From contig JACPJR010000029.1 of assembly GCA_016187565.1 (NCBI GenBank), forward strand, positions 1-52,607: a stretch of DNA of 52,607 bases. Direction: 5' to 3'. The notes below the pieces were generated by a model. The model saw nothing but the letters and a program-made list of their open reading frames with translations. It did no database searches and had not been told where the DNA came from. Positions 50,893-52,607 of the stretch are shown here, in pieces. The DNA is from Candidatus Woesearchaeota archaeon (GTDB taxonomy: Archaea > Nanobdellota > Nanobdellia > Woesearchaeales > JACPJR01). The translations under genes and the position numbers were made by a program. Numbering within the stretch: position 1 is the stretch's first letter; each line of letters begins with the position of its first letter.

Positions 50893-52607
50893 ATGAAATT
50901 ATATCAAGCGATTTATTTGAGAGTATTCTTTTTATTAATCCTTTTTATTTTATTTGTTCAAATAGGCTACGCTAAACCACAGATACATAATAATGTATTT
51001 AATGCAACCAGTAAGTCTGGTTCTGTTCTTGTGGAGATTCTCTTAAATGAGAATATTAGTCAGAATGAGGTCATCGTGGACTTACAATCTATGGATAATG
51101 GTTTCAATATGATTCAAAAAAGATATTCTCCACGGTCTATCGTCGCTAATATTTTAAGTGCAGACGGTCGTGTTTCTAGGGTAGATGTAATACGATCAAC
51201 AAATCTTCACTTAGCAGAAAGTAGACAGGTAATAAAGTCAACTTATATCAATGATAACTTAGCCTATAAAGGTAGAGGTGCCACTGCTTGTATTATTGAT
51301 ACTGGTATTGATGTAGATAATTCTCATTTCTCTGGAAAAATAGTTGATGAAGCCTGTTTTTGTTTAGGTGATGGTATTAAAGGATGCTGTCCAAATAGTT
51401 TACCTAGTCAATTTGGTCCAGGGGCTGCTCAAGATGATCACGGGCATGGAACACATATTTCAGGAATAGTAGCAGCTGATGGATGGTTTACAAAGGGAAT
51501 AGCTCCTGAGGCTACTCTTTTGGTAGCTAAAGCATGTAACAAAGATATGACTTGCACATTCCCTGATCTTCAGGATGCTGTAAGTTGGTGTATGAATAAA
51601 ATTACCACACCTACTAAGGAGGTAATCACTTTAAGTAATGGTGTAGGTATATTTGGGTCATCTCAGTATTGTGATAATGAATACCTCGGTTTCTTGATAG
51701 GACAAGCATATAACCTTGGAATCCCCGTTGTAGCTTCATCAGGTAATAATGGATCTCTTAATGGAATTACGTTTCCTGCATGCAGTTCGGGAGCAATCTC
51801 AGTTGGATCAACGTATGATGATACTTTTTTAAGGAAACCATTGATTGGTGATTGGGAGGGGGCTAATTGTCATGATTCATTTATCCAACCAGACAATGTT
51901 TCTTGTTATACTAATCGGCATGAAATCCTTGATCTCTTGGCGCCCGGTTGTGATATTAAAAGCACTGGTTTGAATAGTCTTTTCAGAGAGTCAAAATGTG
52001 GTACTTCTATGGCATCGCCTCATGTAGCCGCCGCCATATTATTATTGCAAGAAGCAGCGAGAGGGACGTTATCACCTTTAGAAATAAGAGAGCGATTGAA
52101 AGAATCTGGAAAGATTATCCATGATACCAGCAACAGTAGGGATAATGGACCGCCTAGTGGTCTTTGGTTCCCACGTTTAGATATTCTTGCAGCATTCCAG
52201 CTTGACTGGCCCACCTACCAGCACGACAACAGGCGAACTGGTTTTACGTTATTGAAGGGTGATATGCAAAACTCGAAAGATGTTGAGCAGTTGGATTTTC
52301 TGTTCCGTGTTGGCGGGACTGAAGATCTGTTTTCTCGTTCTGTAGTTTCAGATATAGACGGTGATGATGACCTTGAGACGGTTTTCTTTAGTGTGTATGG
52401 CACGCCTGAGCATCCTGAGGGATGGTTATTTGTGATTGAGACCGACAAAGAAGGAAAGATACTACGAGAGAACAAGATCGGAGAATTATTTGTTGGTGAT
52501 GCAGCCAATGGTCCGCCTATTGTTGCCAATACTGATGACGATGCAGAAAAAGAAATAGTTGTTGGCCTAGCGAATGGTACGGTGTATCTTATTGATGCTC
52601 AACCTTC
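50893..52607 (+). CDS. Subtilisin-family serine protease (S8), partial at window end
   Basis: A signal peptide (about 1-28, ending near GYAKPQ) leads to a short prodomain (residues 41-115, containing the repeated segment). The S8 catalytic domain has D136 (CIIDTGID), H185 (DDHGHGTHISG) and S372 (CGTSMASPHVA), with oxyanion-hole SSGNNGS. After residue 430 come FG-GAP/VCBS-like beta-propeller repeats (VSDIDGDDDLETVFF; NTDDDAEKEIVVGL). At least 571 codons are present and the frame is still open at 52607. The enzyme is likely exported and active outside the cell. The start lies 24 bp after the prodomain-like gene. Extra cysteines (CFCLGDGIKGCC) suggest disulfides. Confidence 0.88.
   Translation, partial: MKLYQAIYLRVFFLLILFILFVQIGYAKPQIHNNVFNATSKSGSVLVEILLNENISQNEVIVDLQSMDNGFNMIQKRYSPRSIVANILSADGRVSRVDVIRSTNLHLAESRQVIKSTYINDNLAYKGRGATACIIDTGIDVDNSHFSGKIVDEACFCLGDGIKGCCPNSLPSQFGPGAAQDDHGHGTHISGIVAADGWFTKGIAPEATLLVAKACNKDMTCTFPDLQDAVSWCMNKITTPTKEVITLSNGVGIFGSSQYCDNEYLGFLIGQAYNLGIPVVASSGNNGSLNGITFPACSSGAISVGSTYDDTFLRKPLIGDWEGANCHDSFIQPDNVSCYTNRHEILDLLAPGCDIKSTGLNSLFRESKCGTSMASPHVAAAILLLQEAARGTLSPLEIRERLKESGKIIHDTSNSRDNGPPSGLWFPRLDILAAFQLDWPTYQHDNRRTGFTLLKGDMQNSKDVEQLDFLFRVGGTEDLFSRSVVSDIDGDDDLETVFFSVYGTPEHPEGWLFVIETDKEGKILRENKIGELFVGDAANGPPIVANTDDDAEKEIVVGLANGTVYLIDAQP
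51013..51154 (+). repeat. 142-bp perfect direct repeat, copy 2
   Basis: Second copy of 50704-50845, inside the prodomain of the subtilisin-family gene. Identity over the full length indicates a very recent duplication or ongoing gene conversion. Confidence 0.95.

Noticed and set aside
52215-52529. Minus-strand open frame inside the protease gene
   Set aside because: Overlaps the intact S8/FG-GAP coding region on the plus strand and shows no recognisable features.

Overview
The window looks archaeal, most likely from a DPANN lineage resembling Woesearchaeota (lineage is inference). Clear archaeal markers are TFE, Sec61-beta, NAC, an archaeal-type RNase P RNA, a HerA-Mre11 operon, and many promoters in which a TATA box lies 25-30 nt upstream of the start codon, implying leaderless transcripts. 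Very large secreted proteins with Cys/Trp-rich modules and poly-glycine linkers also fit that group. I recognised no rRNA, tRNA, CRISPR array or insertion sequence.

Layout. 1-334 holds a long imperfect hairpin. 335-3784 carries housekeeping genes: a CNNM/CorC-type membrane protein, a HAD phosphatase, an ITPase and a WalJ-like metallo-hydrolase. 3953-27216 (minus strand, 23 kb) is one apparent operon: a 64-aa AbrB-like regulator followed by three paralogous giant surface proteins of 2622, 2494 and 2550 aa, built from beta-helices, FN3, Ig/cadherin-like and LamG-like modules, a calcium-type acidic repeat, Cys modules, a poly-Gly linker and a C-terminal membrane anchor. 27600-31288 is herA-mre11-spoIIM. 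31392-33561 holds a GalE-like epimerase, an unknown gene and a HAD hydrolase. 33681-33892 is a candidate structured RNA with its own promoter. 33922-37381 contains a winged-helix protein, ThpR, VapBC, the RNase P RNA, Sec61-beta, NAC and TFE. 37433-39375 holds an unknown membrane protein and a RelBE-like pair.

The most interesting region is 39492-49676, which looks like a small-molecule signalling island. On the plus strand are V4R-domain protein, KaiC-like ATPase, V4R-domain protein. Convergent on the minus strand are a winged-helix/FIST sensor, a 43-aa gene, a soluble histidine kinase, a response regulator fused to a LuxI/FeeM-like acyltransferase, and a flavoprotein of the vanillyl-alcohol oxidase/p-cresol methylhydroxylase family. 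My hypothesis is a phospho-regulated synthase of an N-acylated, possibly phenolic signal, with V4R and FIST domains as ligand sensors. An Lrp-like regulator sits divergently at the end of the island.

The right end (49784-52607) has a secreted protein, a short protease-prodomain-like protein, and a subtilisin-family protease that runs off the window. The last two share a perfect 142-bp direct repeat, whose recombination would join them in frame.
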